Assembly (NCBI GenBank): GCA_930367215.1
Contig: OV884059.1
Span: 222,703,803 to 222,767,802, forward strand
Direction: 5' to 3'
Length of the DNA stretch: 64,000 nucleotides
Source: Pollenia angustigena
Taxonomy: Eukaryota; Arthropoda; Insecta; Diptera; Polleniidae
The translations under genes were made by a program, and so were the position numbers. Below the pieces are notes generated by a model. It had not been told where the DNA came from. It saw only the letters and a program-made list of their open reading frames with translations, and made no database searches. Positions 22,190 through 33,078 of the stretch are shown in pieces. Position 1 is the stretch's first letter. Every line of letters starts with the position of its first letter.

Positions 22190-23600
22190 ATAAACTAGCT
22201 TAACCCGGTGCGCTTCGCTACACTGCTTTAACCACTTTTTCAGTTGAGAGCTATTTAATATATGAATCCTATGGGAGGTGTTTCCCTCCCGTGCCTACCC
22301 GCTTTTTTCTATTTTCAAAAGTGAAGTATACTATAAGAGTAACTTCTACAAAGTTTGAACATGCTTACTATAACAGTTCTTAAGATATGCGATATTAAAC
22401 ATTGGCGTCCTATGGGGGTAACGTTTCCCCGCTGCTATTTTATTTCAATTTTGGGGTTCAGAAGATCATACTTCAAAAAGTTAAACAAAATGAGTGCAGC
22501 GGCTCTAAATTATATTTCTATCTATGAGGGGTACTGCTCCTCCTCTGTCTACCCCGCCCATTTCTATATAGTTTTCCATAATAGTAGCTTTAACCACGTT
22601 TGAAGACTACCCCTTTAATAGTTCTTCAGTTGAGCGATATTTAATATATGCATCCTATGGAAGGTATTCCCCTCTGCGCCTACCCGCCTTATTTTTATTT
22701 TCAAAAGTGTAGTATACCATAAGTGTGACTTCTACAAAGTTTGAACATTCTTACTATATCAGTTTTTAAGATATCCGATATTAAACATTGGCGTCCTATG
22801 GGGGGTAACACTTCCCCCGCTGCTATTTTGGGGCTCAGAAGATCCTACTACCAAAAGTTCAACAAATTGCTTCCAGCGGCTCTTATTAATATTTCTATCT
22901 ATGAGGGGAACTGCTCCTCCTCTGTCCACCCCGCCCATTACTATATTGAAATTTAAAGTTTGCTATAATAGTAGCTTTAACCACGTTTGAAGACTCTCCC
23001 TTTAATAGTTCTTCAGTTGTGCGATATTTAATATATGCATCGTATGGGAGGTATTTCCACCCCTGCGCATGCCCGCTTTATTTTTATTTTCAAAAGTGTA
23101 GTATACCATTAGAGTGAATTGTACAAAGTTTGAACATTCTCACTATAACAGTTCTTAAAATATGCGATATTAAACAATGGCGTCCTATGCCACTTCCCCC
23201 GCTGCTATTTTATTTGAATTTTGGGGCTCAGAAGATCCTACTACCAAAAGTTCAACAAAATGCTTGCAGCGGCTCTTAAAATATGCGATATTTAATATTG
23301 GCATCCACGAAAAAATATGGCACCGCCCCTTTGTCCAATACACCTTTTTACCACTGTTTTAATTAAACGTATTTCTATTCATGGCAACAACATATATACC
23401 AAATATTATCGGCGTAGGTCAAAAAATGTCATAGATAACACGATTTTAAATTTTGGGTTGTATGGGCGTGGCATCGCCTCTTTGCCCAGTCACAATTTTA
23501 TATAGCCTAATGTCTCTTCCAGGGTCACAGTTACAGGCTGTGAAAATTTCAAGGCCATCGGTCAAGTGGTTTGGCCTCCTATAAGGCACAAATATATATA
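22190..23600. repeat. Three tandem ~387-bp units in a dispersed repeat
   Basis: Starts at 'taacccggtgcgcttcgct', a motif repeated in part at 33958-33975. Units begin near 22241, 22627 and 23014, each with 'cagttg(a/t)g', 'tttaatatatg', 'caaaagtgtagtatacc', 'ggcgtcctatg' and 'agaagatcctacta'. Unit 1 is the most diverged. The end carries 'ggccatcggtcaagtggttt' and an (AT)n run. Short open frames arise because the unit length is a multiple of three (387), but the products are unlike any protein I know. Confidence 0.8.
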
Positions 23601-23617
23601 TATATATATATATATAC
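23591..23617. repeat. (AT)n microsatellite
   Basis: Uninterrupted AT dinucleotides immediately after the 387-bp repeat region. Confidence 0.95.
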
Positions 23618-23659
23618 AAATATACATACATTCACTTTTATATATATAGATAATTCAAA

Positions 23660-23815
23660 TTTGTTCCACGCCCATTTGTCCAATCCCGCCCACCTTTTGT
23701 CGGATGTTGTGTATTGATAACTAAGAGGTTTAAACCTAATTTGCCCACGCCCACTTGTCCATTCTCGCCCAAATTTTTTCGGATGTTTTGTATTAATAAT
23801 AATAACCAAGATGCT
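23660..23815. repeat. Two tandem ~78-bp units
   Basis: CCACGCCCA(T/C)TTGTCCA begins at 23666 and again at 23744; each unit continues to TCGGATGTT(G/T)TGTATT. Adjoins the DINE-like copy C. Confidence 0.8.
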
Positions 23816-23879
23816 TGTACCTAAACCTTGGCTATTGTCGTTCTCTAGATTTATATAAAAATAAAATAAAAAAACAACA

Positions 23880-24195
23880 AGGGATTTTTGGGTTAAATAT
23901 CTCAGCCATTTGTTGACCGGTCAGGCTGTATTTCAATAGCATGCAATTCCGGACTATATGTGACATAAATATATAACTTCCAAGTACCCATCATATTTGA
24001 GGTCCTCGAAAAACTCATTTCAACGGACAGACTGATGGACAGACAGACAGACGGACATCGATAAATCAACTTCTCTACTTATAAGAACCGAGAATATATA
24101 AACTTCACAGGGTCTTACATTAATATTTAAGAAATTACAAACGGAATGAAAAACTTATATAAACCCTCTTCCACCACTTGTGGTGAAGGCTATAA
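23880..24195 (+). mobile_element. DINE-1/Helentron-like repeat, copy C (3' part)
   Basis: Contains the family's conserved run: 'ggacagactgatggacagac', 'gacggacatcgataaatc', 'agaatatataaactt', 'ggaatgaaaaacttatata', ending in a hairpin CACCACTTGTGGTG. Truncated at its other end. Confidence 0.55.
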
Positions 24196-24667
24196 GAGAT
24201 CAAAAGAGATCTCTCAATTTGGAATCTTAACAGATCTCTAGAGTCCCGGTATTGATTTGTACAAAAAAAAAGTATTTAGCATTGAAAAGATCTAATTGAT
24301 TGATTAGTTCTTATTTTCAAAGTGCAACAGGACAACAAATAAAAATAATAATTTAAAATCTTTCTTTTTGTGTTTTTGAAGAAAATTTAATTTGGTAAAA
24401 TATCTTATTTCCTATGAAAAACTCATCAAATTCATATTTATTAAAATTTGCATAAGAAAAAAGCAAATAATGAAAATTGAAAGCCTTTTGCAAACTTAAA
24501 GAAGAAGAATTTCAATATTTCATCGTAACACTGAAATAAATAAAAGCTTAAACCCATCAATATTGCTACGAATCGTATATGGGTAACAATATCCTGTTGT
24601 AACGTCAATGAAAGGAGTTTTGATAGAAAAAAAACAAAATTTATAGAAAATAAGAAACATATAAAGG

Positions 24668-24900
24668 GTGTTTTTTTTTAAAGCCCGATAGAACTTGCGA
24701 AATGGTTAGTTGTCAAACGAACTCTCATACTGCACTAAGTTTTTGTTATTTATGAACAGAATATTTTTTGCCAAATCATCATAAACAGATTCACGCTTAA
24801 ACGGCGTTAAATTTAAATCTTTTTTTTTTTTTGAAAATCAGCCACTGGTTTGCGCAACTTATAGGCGACTTCGTGATTTTTATGGCGCACATAGTGATGG
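24668..24900 (+). mobile_element. Tc1/mariner (DD41D-type) relic, left end
   Basis: TIR-like GGGTGTTTTTTTTTAAAGCC followed by 'gtcaaacgaact' and 'tataggcgacttcgtgat' matches, in order, the minus-strand end of 53961-54458. So this is the 5' UTR and N-terminus of a second copy of that element. The reading frame is broken and the rest is gone. Confidence 0.6.
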
Positions 24901-25202
24901 GCTCATTTTCGGCTCAAAGCCTTTTCACACTTGTCAACATCTACCATCGAATTGCGCAAATGTTGAAATTTTCTCATATGAAATACAAATAGCTTTAAAT
25001 CAATGTCTTTACCAAATGTTCCTATCTCATTGTATTCTATTCTACTTCTTCCTATTATTTGAGTGTCATCACTAGAAAAGTGGCAATACATACTATTAAT
25101 ATTTTGGCATCACTGACAAAATGGCATTTGTTTTCAAAGCAGCGTTACCATTTGTCAAGTTTTTCCTTTGTTGCAAGTTGTTTTTTTTTATATTATTAAA
25201 CA

Positions 25203-25312
25203 AAATAAATTTAAAATACATTTGTGTTTTTTTTTAAATTTTGGCACTTTTGTAGAAAAAAAACAATAAAAAAAGTTTTCTTTTTCAGAAATGGTGACAT
25301 TTGATTGATGGT
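25203..25312. repeat. Dispersed repeat, inverted match at 29955-30062
   Basis: 'ttttggcacttttgtagaaaaaaa' (in part) and 'gaaatggt(g/t)' blocks occur here and, inverted, at 29955-30062. About 110 bp, moderately diverged. Family unknown. Confidence 0.55.
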
Positions 25313-25534
25313 TGATGTTTCAAGTTTAAATGCATGTTTTACATTTTCAACATCTTCCATGCGCTCCTCAGAAATGTATGCAAGTGTACAATGGGTATTA
25401 GGGAGTTTTTTAGTAAACAGAAATTGCCGCATATGGAGTAAGACCAATTAAATAAGGGACCCTACAGAGTCCATTTCATCTAGAAAAATGCACCACTTCG
25501 TGCGGCTAACACGTTGTTAACATTATCGGTCATT

Positions 25535-25612
25535 ATACCGTTCACCTCAGGTGGAAAAGGGTATATATAAGTTTGTCATTCCGTTTGTAATTTCTAACCA
25601 TATCCGTTCTAA
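25535..25612 (-). mobile_element. DINE-1/Helentron-like repeat, copy D, end only
   Basis: 'accgttcacctcaggtgga' hairpin then 'aagggtatatataagtttgt' and 'cattccgtttgtaatttct': the same end as copy B at 10478. Cut off by the fold-back element that follows. Confidence 0.5.
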
Positions 25613-25613
25613 C

Positions 25614-26603
25614 CATAACGTCCAGTGTCAAAGTGTCATAACGTCCATGGACAATATGACACTTTGCAAATGGACATTATGACACTTTCAAAAGTGTCAT
25701 TAGGTCCATAATTACTAAAGAAGTTAAATACAAAAATGGTGTCATAGTGTCCATGGAGTGTCATCACGTCCATGGACACTATGACACTGGACGTTATGAC
25801 ATGCCACCCAAAAAAATTATCTGCATACACGCACAGAAAAACATGTTTCATTACGGTCCCAACCAACAAAACAATTTTTAAAGAAACGAATTTAACCATA
25901 ATATGGTTGTCGGTGGCAATGAGTTGGTTAAATGAAACATAATATGGTAAACATTTTTTTTAAAATGGTTTTGCTGCTTTTTTCTGGGTATATATAAATA
26001 TAAATAAATATATAACGAAAACACTTTTGTGAGCAAGGATTCTCTTCTATATTCTATAACAAATACCGGCTTCGCTAACTAAAGCTTCTCTGCACGGACG
26101 GCCTTCGGCCGGGCGCAAGGATTTTCTCCTCTATGGTATAACAAACACCGGCTTCGCTAACTTAAGCTTCTCTGCACAGCCCGCCTTCGGCCGGGCGCAA
26201 GGATTTCTCCTCTATGGTATAACAAACACCGGCTTCGCTAACTTAAGCTTCTCCGCATAGACGGCTTTCGTTCGGAAACAAGGCAGATTTTAGAAGATTT
26301 ACTTAGCGAAGCTGGTGTTTGTTATACCATAGAGGAGAAAATCCTTGCGCCCGGCCGAAGGCCGGCTGTGCAGAGACGCTTTAGTAAGCGAAGCCGGTGT
26401 TTGTCATACTATAGAGAAGAAAATCCTTGCGCCCGGCCGAAGTCCGGCTATGATCCCAAATTTGTTTACATTTTAATATTTTTCATTATAAGTTAAGTTG
26501 TGGACATTATGACACTTTGCAAAGTGTCGTAACGTCCGCGGACGCTATGACATTTCTTTGATGGACGTTATGACACTATGACACTGGACGTTATGACATG
26601 CTA
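25614..26603. mobile_element. Foldback-like element with 82-bp GC-rich repeats, copy 1
   Basis: Outer segments (25614-25805 and 26505-26603) are packed with TGTCATAACGTCCATGGAC-type palindromic words and share CACTGGACGTTATGACATGC. The core has head-to-head 82-bp units: three minus-oriented (CCGGCTTCGC at 26066, 26148, 26229) and two plus-oriented (near 26300, 26388), each containing GGCCTTCGGCCGGGCGC. Foldback elements of Drosophila likewise have inverted termini built from short tandem repeats. A separate small MITE (25833-25990) is inserted. No coding capacity. Confidence 0.65.
25833..25990. mobile_element. Small MITE related to the 44591-47673 element
   Basis: CACGCACAGAAAAACATGTT and then 'caacaaaacaatttttaaag' match the outer end of the 44591-47673 element; AACCATAATATGGTT is the same filling word. 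Flanked by TA on both sides. Confidence 0.65.
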
Positions 26604-26611
26604 CCGTATTA

Positions 26612-27148
26612 GACTACAGTTCGTAGTTTTGATCACTTTATTGAGCGTATGTGCACGTTATTTTAGATGACAGTTCCTGAAAAATTGGGTTTGATTCACA
26701 ACCCAAAAGGTAATCAATCTACCGGACTTTTCCTCTCATACCACTGGTCTACCAATTTGGAAAAAACTAACTGCAGAAACAAAGCATGTTTTTTAACTAA
26801 TCTGGCATTAAAATTGGTCTATCACGTCTAGCTCATTTTTTTATCGCTCGCTGGCAATACTGTAAAACAGTCAATACAATTTCACAATTACTAATTTGAG
26901 AGAAGCCCACATTCATTCTATATCTTCATAATAGTAGCGTTTAAGCATGTCAGGGAGATTGTGTGTTACTGATTCAAGCAATTTTTACTTTGTGTGTGGT
27001 GAATGTTTTTTAATTTTTTTTTACAACCTTACAAGAACATTTGACATTTCAGTCTTTATGTAAACATATAAAAATTTCGACATAAAGGCCTTTAATTAGC
27101 AGTAAAACAAGTATCGATAGTACTATCGATAGTTTTCCAGCACTACCT
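26612..27148 (-). mobile_element. hAT derivative, truncated copy of 57439-58104
   Basis: 'tacagttcgt(a/t)gtttt(g/t)atcac' (26623) and 'cctttaattagcagtaaaa' (27089) match 57567 and 57886. The right end ACTATCGATAGTTTTCCAGC then ACTA (27131-27148) is the same TIR. The left TIR is missing, the copy starting where the Foldback-like element ends. Confidence 0.65.
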
Positions 27149-27154
27149 GTTCCC

Positions 27155-27295
27155 CATATACACGGACAGACAAACCGACGGACTGATAGACGGACATTGT
27201 CTAAATAACTCTGATACTTATAAGTTTCCAGAATATAAATACTTTTAAGGATCTAGGATCAATATTGTAAAAATGTCAAACAGATTAACATAATT
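27155..27295 (+). mobile_element. DINE-1/Helentron-like repeat, fragment E
   Basis: 'cggacagacaaaccgacgga', 'gatagacggacattgtctaa' and 'agaatataaatacttttaag' are the conserved block of the family. Both ends missing. Confidence 0.45.
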
Positions 27296-27509
27296 AAAAA
27301 AAAAACGAGCTTATATGAGTACTAGGGTGTTCACTCAATTAATTCTTGTTCGATTAATCAAACAATTATAGACGATTAATTGTTCGTATAATTTAAAATC
27401 GCTAACTTCGATTAAAGGATTAATCGACGAACTTATACCGATTAATCGAATATTAATAACAATAATAATTAAGTATTTCTGTTAAATGTACAATTTTTTA
27501 AGGATTTTA

Positions 27510-28150
27510 GTTGATTATCAAAAAGTAATTTTAATTTTTGGGAATACAAAATTTTAATTTCAAAAGATTTTGTTATTCGTGCTTAATTCCCAGTTTTTAT
27601 TCTTGATAAAAACACTTGAAATTTATTGTTGATGGGATAAGCTATTCCTATGCATTTCACTGGAATAACAAAATCTTTTAAAATTAAAATTTTGTATTCC
27701 CAAAAATTGAAATTACTTTTTGATAATAAACAGGCAAATGCACGGCCTAAAAAACATTTAACTGACAACATCTTTTGTAAGTTGTTGTTTGTTTTTTATT
27801 TTGTTTTTCTTAACCTACTTACAACTACATTTAATGTTGAGAGAATTTCAACTAATTGTAGTGGGGAATGTAAGATGAGATAAACCCACTTTTTTATTGT
27901 TGATGTGTTTTGTTAAAGCTTTGATATTGTTACAAGTAAAACTGTTGCTATAAGTCTTATACGTTTAACAGTTTTATTTGGTTAAAATCTTTAGTTTTTC
28001 TAAAATCTTTATTGATGAAGTTTCCTGATGATCTGGCCTAAGCAACCAGTAAAATGCATAGGAATAGCTTATCCTATCAACAATAAATTTCAAGTGTTTT
28101 TATCAAGAATAAAAACTGGGAATTAAGCACGAATAACAAAATCTTTTGAA
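27510..28150. mobile_element. Penelope-like (?) retroelement 3' region, copy 2, inverted pair
   Basis: Same family as 14856-15395. The terminal ~125 bp appears at both ends in opposite orientation (27545-27662 and 28055-28150), giving a head-to-head structure around a ~390-bp unique centre. The hammerhead-like box is mutated here (CCAGTAAAATG instead of CCAGTGAAATG). Confidence 0.45.
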
Positions 28151-28300
28151 ATTAGTTTTTAGTTGAATATAACAAAGTGCTTGAAGAAAGAAGATGCTCC
28201 ACCAACAACATCAAAGGAAGCTTAAAGTGTTCCCATGAATAAAAATTTTAAGCAAAATACTTCGATCGATTCTCTTGAGAAAATTATTTGCAGAAGCAAA

Positions 28301-28428
28301 GCAGAGGATCGGATGTCCGTGAAAAGTTTCAAAAAATCCAAAGTTATATTGACTCTTTAAAAATCCAAGTGCCCGAAAGTGAAGCAACAATTTGGAGCTA
28401 CATTGACAAGTTTTATTGTAAAAAATAA
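28301..28428 (+). pseudogene. Coding-like fragment in hAT-like element
   Basis: An open frame reads EKFQKIQSYIDSLKIQVPES then a Trp-containing helical stretch ending in KFYCKK and a stop at 28426-28428. Codon use and helix-like periodicity suggest former coding sequence. Position inside an element with hAT-like ends suggests a transposase remnant, but I do not recognise a specific domain. Confidence 0.4.
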
Positions 28429-28885
28429 TGTTTATTTAGCCAAGTACTAATTTTTTCTAAAATAATCGAAAAAAATCTCGTAATTTACAAAATTTCTGGA
28501 TTTAGAATTACTCGATTAATCGATTAATTTCAAAGTTTTATTCGTTTAATCGAATAAGTTAAAAATGCCAAAAATCGATTTATCGTTTAATCGCAGAAAA
28601 ATAAACCCCGTTTAATTGAACACCCCACCCAGTAAAAAATGTGCTCCCAAAGGAGCAGGTTTTGTATATGAATTCATACCTCAAATCGCTTGAAACCTGC
28701 TGATAAGATATCTGATTTTTGTATGAGGTGTTCCCGGTTTGGAGGACTATATTCTGCTGACAATAAGCGCTTCTTTTAACATGAAAACAAAGCACTCCTA
28801 AAGTACTTTTTTAAGAGCTTACTATATTAGCATATCGAGCCCTAATAGCAAAAATTATGTAACCAACAAAAATAAAATTTTACAG

Positions 28886-29706
28886 TACACACAGAAAAAA
28901 ATCAATGTAAATTCGTTCAAAATAAGGTTGATTTTACATTTTTCAGTAGTGATTTTGATTCATTGTTGTTTCATGTTAATTTAACATGATTTTACAATAA
29001 CTTGCGAACAACATTTTTTTCTTTTAAAATAACTATAATTCATGTTAATTTAACATTGCAGTAAAGTTAGAGCAAAATGTAATTAATATTGAAATAACAA
29101 TCCGAATCCCGTTGAATGAAAGTTATTTAAAGTTGAAACAACGTGAATTTCATGTAGAATCAAATTGGTTGGAGTGTGATATAACAGTGTGAAGACAACA
29201 TATGCATTTATTTAAGAATAATTTAAAACACTTACCCCTGTAACACATGTTTCACTTTTTTTGTATCTCCTTTGTTAACAGAAGCATCAGCAGAATGGCC
29301 CGATATCGTTTTCGTCATCATTCTACTTTGAAAACTTGATGTACTATTTAACTAAATAATTTTAATTAAAAGAATACGGGAATTGTCTTCTTTTTATAAC
29401 ATATTTTAAACATGAAAATAAAAAGATGTACATACTTAAGTGTGTATGCATATTAATTTAACAAGATAAACTTTTGATTTTAATATAAAACAGGTTTTTA
29501 TGGATTCAATATTGAACAATGTTATTTTAACAGTGAATAATATTAAATAAACGTGATTTAAGATTATTTTAATATTTTTCATTTAAAATTAATATGAAAT
29601 AATGATAAATTTAAATAAAGGGCATACTTTTGCAGAAATTTACCATGATTCTCAATCAACATTTTGCAATGTTATTTTAACATTGGTATTTTTTTTCTGT
29701 GTGTAT
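28886..29706. mobile_element. CACACAGAAAAA-type MITE with conserved exon-like core
   Basis: Ends CACACAGAAAAAAATC and, read inward from the right, CACACAGAAAAAAAAT, both flanked by TA. The right-hand ~100 bp is duplicated ~515 bp downstream (30119-30218), so a second right end exists. TTAACAT/ATGTTAA words fill the arms. The core 29229-29345 is shared with the MITE at 43618-44354. Confidence 0.75.
29236..29321 (-). other. Exon-like segment: start codon plus splice donor
   Basis: On the minus strand ATGATGACGAAAACGATATC opens a 29-codon frame (MMTKTISGHSADASVNKGDT, then Lys-rich) whose last codon runs into GG|GTAAGTG, a strong 5' splice site. The first ~25 bases and upstream ~25 bases are conserved in the MITE 43618-44354, although its frame is broken. 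Could be the first coding exon of the parental transposase or of a captured host gene. Confidence 0.45.
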
Positions 29707-29757
29707 TTATAATTTTTTACTTCTATCTGAGTTAGAAAAATTTTAGGCATTTTTTCA

Positions 29758-29781
29758 AAAAAAAAAAAAAAAAAAAAAAAA
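29758..29781. repeat. Poly(A) run
   Basis: Uninterrupted A-run between the two right ends of the MITE. May mark a retroposed insertion, though no body is recognised. Confidence 0.8.
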
Positions 29782-30528
29782 CAAATTTTAAAAGTTCGCC
29801 AATTTGTTCCAGTTGCTTGGGCTTATTAAATCAATATAATTCTGATAAATTCATTTGAAATTATTTGCCAGATATTTCAACAACATCAACATTTCGATAA
29901 AACGCGTTGAATATGTAGAAAATGTGAAACACTAGTTTACATCGTTCACATCTAACATCTGCCATCAATCAAATATGTAACCATTTCTGAAAAAAACTTT
30001 TTTTCTACAAAAGTGCCAAAATTTTAAAAGGAAACACAAAAATGTATTTTTTAATTCATTTGGTTTTAATATAATCCGGTATGTGATGAAAAATTATCGT
30101 TTTTAGCAGGGGTCTAATTAAATTTAAATAAAGGGCATACTTTTGGAGAAATTTACCATGATTCTCAATCAACATTTCGCAATGTTATTTTAACATTGGT
30201 ATTTTTTTCTGTGTGTAGAAGGTTTTTTTAAAATATTTTTGCTTCAAGTCTAGGGTTTCGTTTGAAATTGCTTTTGTTCTTATTTCGTAACGGTACTTCC
30301 CAGAGATATGAGATTTTTAGAGAAAAAAACCAAAATCTAAAATGTTGTTGGTTACATCATTTTTGCTATTAGGGCACGATATTCATTAATGTTTTGCTTT
30401 TACTTATTTATTAAATGCCTTTTTGCAATCATTTTCGTAAACCATATTATATTTTTTTTTATATTTTTTACTTTAAAACTTTCTTCCTTGCCAGCACTAA
30501 AACAGCAGCTTTTTAGTATATTTCTTTG

Positions 30529-30930
30529 GTGGTATTCACACCAAGCTTGTTAGTCTGTTAGTCGTTCCTTTTTTACACGCATTTTGTTTTTGTATATTTA
30601 ACGTGCTACCGGATTAACATTTAACACGTTAACAATAAAATTAAATTATAAATAATAGAATAGTTGTTAGTTGGTAACTCACAATCAGCTGTTGCAGTTT
30701 CTAAATAAATATAATAAAATAGTCATTTGTGATACATTAAAAAAAAAAATTTTTTTTCTATTTTGGCAATTTTCGGGTACATTGAGAGCAAGTATGTTAA
30801 TTAAATGATTTTTTTATTTTAAAGTTACCAGACTAACAAAGTTTTTAAAATGGGGTCGTTCACAGTTGGTAACTTTAACAAATTAACAAACTACCGAGTA
30901 ACAAATTAACGAGTTCGGTATGAATACCAC
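30529..30930. mobile_element. MITE, GTGGTATTCA ends
   Basis: GTGGTATTCACACC on the left mirrors GTGGTATTCATACC read inward from the right. Interior words are GTTAGT and GTTAAT/ATTAAC. No coding sequence. Confidence 0.7.
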
Positions 30931-32372
30931 AGTTCTTTATCGTTTACTGCTGTATAAAAGCTCTCTTATTGAAGCGCTTTTTCTTTTAAGTGCTTCAAAA
31001 AACCGAAATTATTTTACTGGGTAAGAGTACCCCTTCGACATGTAGTAAAAATGTTATACATAATTTTATTTTGTTAATTCATGTTAAATTTACACAAGGA
31101 ACCCTCGTTAGCGGACAGACATATACCCCAATAGTCAAATTCGTATGTATGAGCCAAAATTTCTACTTGTGTGCGTTTAATTGTTTTTGTTTTATATGAA
31201 GACAATTTTGACAAGTCGTGTATTTTTATTTTTATAGAGCAGCACGTCTACACTCCCAAATGAGTCTACCTTGTGCAAATGTACCTTGTGATAATTTAAC
31301 TTAATTTTTATTTAACAAAAAAAATCAAGCTTTTTCTTTTGAATGTCAAACTTTTTGACAATTTCTATTTGGCAAACCTATTTTAAGGACAGCATTGTTC
31401 GTGTTATACGTTTAATAATGCTCAACAAAGTGACCCAAAAGTAGACGTCTAGAATGCGTTTCCTCAAATCATTTTCAAATGTTAATTTTCTGGTTTTAAA
31501 TTAAATTTTTTTGTGTTATATTTATACAATTTTAAGCTCTATTGCGTTTAAAAGATCCCCCTTTACACCCATATATACATACATATGTAGGTGTGAGTTT
31601 CTGTATTTGTATGCATACATTTACAAATGACACACCTGTCCTTTCAATTTTAATATTGTGCATTAAGTAAAACATTTTCCTTTTTATAACTTTTTTTCTC
31701 CATTTTTTTTCATTTTCCATAAAATATATTGCGGTTTTAAATTCTGAGAATGTTTGCATGTGTGTGTGTGTGTGTGTGTGTAAATGGCATAGATACATTA
31801 ACTCTCTTTTTCTATCTCTAAGTCCCTTTTCTGTTCTTTACGCTTTATAAATCCTTGACAGTGTCATATACTTACATTTTCCAATACCAAGAAAAACAAG
31901 CTCATGTAAATGTAAGTTTGTTGGAAACCATTAAAATGCTCCAGGATATTTAGCTTTTACAGATACAAAGGATATGAGCACAAACAAACAAAAAAAATGG
32001 GAAAATTATATAAATATCCAAGTATGCAGTAAACTGAGATTTTTAGTTTAAATTATGTGTGATGGAGTATATGGGATCCTGTTTCTTTCAATAGTGTTTG
32101 AGTTGTTTAAAATAAAATTAATTAAAGGTTTTAATTAAGTTTGAATTGATGGAGAGAGGTGGTTTTAGGAATAATAAAAAAAAAAATAATAATGGACTTG
32201 GTTAATAAGCATCCGCTTCTTTTCTCTTAACAGGTCTTTTTCTAAAAAATATTTTCTATGCGGAAATATAAATAATTACCCATTTAATTCCTTAAAACCT
32301 CTACTCAATATGCACTAGGAGTGTTCACTGCTAAGTAATTGCTTAAACTACAAGTATTTGTTATGGTACTTG
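30931..32372. other. AT-rich DNA with (TG)n, no gene recognised
   Basis: Contains a (TG)n microsatellite at 31758-31781 and several T-rich runs. Short open frames have low-complexity products. No transposon ends or coding motifs. Confidence 0.4.
31758..31781. repeat. (TG)n microsatellite
   Basis: About 11-12 uninterrupted TG dinucleotides. Confidence 0.95.
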
Positions 32373-32760
32373 TGTGTGAGTTCCCAGAAGGAAAACTTAG
32401 AAGACCTTCCTTCTTCAGGCCTCTTAAAGAACGGCTAAAGAATGACTCATAGAAGCCCTTGGCTTTTTCGTATTAAAGGTAATATACACATTTTACATTC
32501 GCTTCTATGAGAAGGGAGTAGAGAAGGAGTAACATTTTTTGAATTGTTTTCGAAAAGCAAAAGCAAACAAATTTTTTTTTATCACATTACCTTTCTTATG
32601 TAACTGCGAAAGACAGAGAAGAGTAGAAGGCCTACTCCCACCTACGTGTATAAAAAAGATATGAGTATGGAATGCAGCGAGCAGGCCTTTTTTTATCGAA
32701 AAGAAGGAGCATAGAGGCCTTTTAGAAGGCATCCGTACTCCTTCTTTTTCCCGCTGGGTA
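32373..32760. mobile_element. MITE with AGAAGG/CCTTCT filling
   Basis: Ends TCCCAGAAGGAAAA and, from the right, TACCCAGCGGGAAAA. The interior repeats GAAGGAGTA, GAAGGCCT and their complements many times. No coding capacity. Confidence 0.6.
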
Positions 32761-33078
32761 CTTTTGCTTTCAAACAGAGTAACTTGTTTATTGTTATTTC
32801 ATTATTGTTTTGTACGTCACTGTACAGTGTACGACAACTGAGTAGTTGGCTGGCTTGCACTTGTTGAAAGGTTAAACTAAAGAGATTATAAATTAAGTTT
32901 AATAAGATTTTTGTATTCAATATTTTTATCTATTTAGTATGCATATGAATAATTATTGCTTGTGGTGCTTTTTATATATGTATTCCAATAGTCTTTGAAG
33001 TTTGTAATTAAAAATATGGTTATTTCTCAACGGCAACTCAATATATTGAATAAATTAAAAAAATCCAATCAGTTTATA

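Larger units (their letters stand above)
27323..28627. mobile_element. hAT-like element with ATTAATCG words, hosts retroelement
   Basis: TAGGGTGTTCA on the left mirrors TGGGGTGTTCA read inward from the right. Subterminal regions are filled with CGATTAAT words (27352-27460, 28500-28600). A coding-like relic lies at 28301-28428 and a Penelope-like inverted pair (27510-28150) is inserted. No clear 8-bp duplication. Confidence 0.55.
28834..30396. mobile_element. Element with ~45-bp inverted ends hosting a MITE
   Basis: 28838-28868 (GCCCTAATAGCAAAAATTAT, then GTAACCAAC) is mirrored at 30345-30385 (GTTGGTTACATCATTTTTGC, TATTAGGGC). A CACACAG-type MITE is inserted within. The outer ends are not sharply defined. 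Confidence 0.5.
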
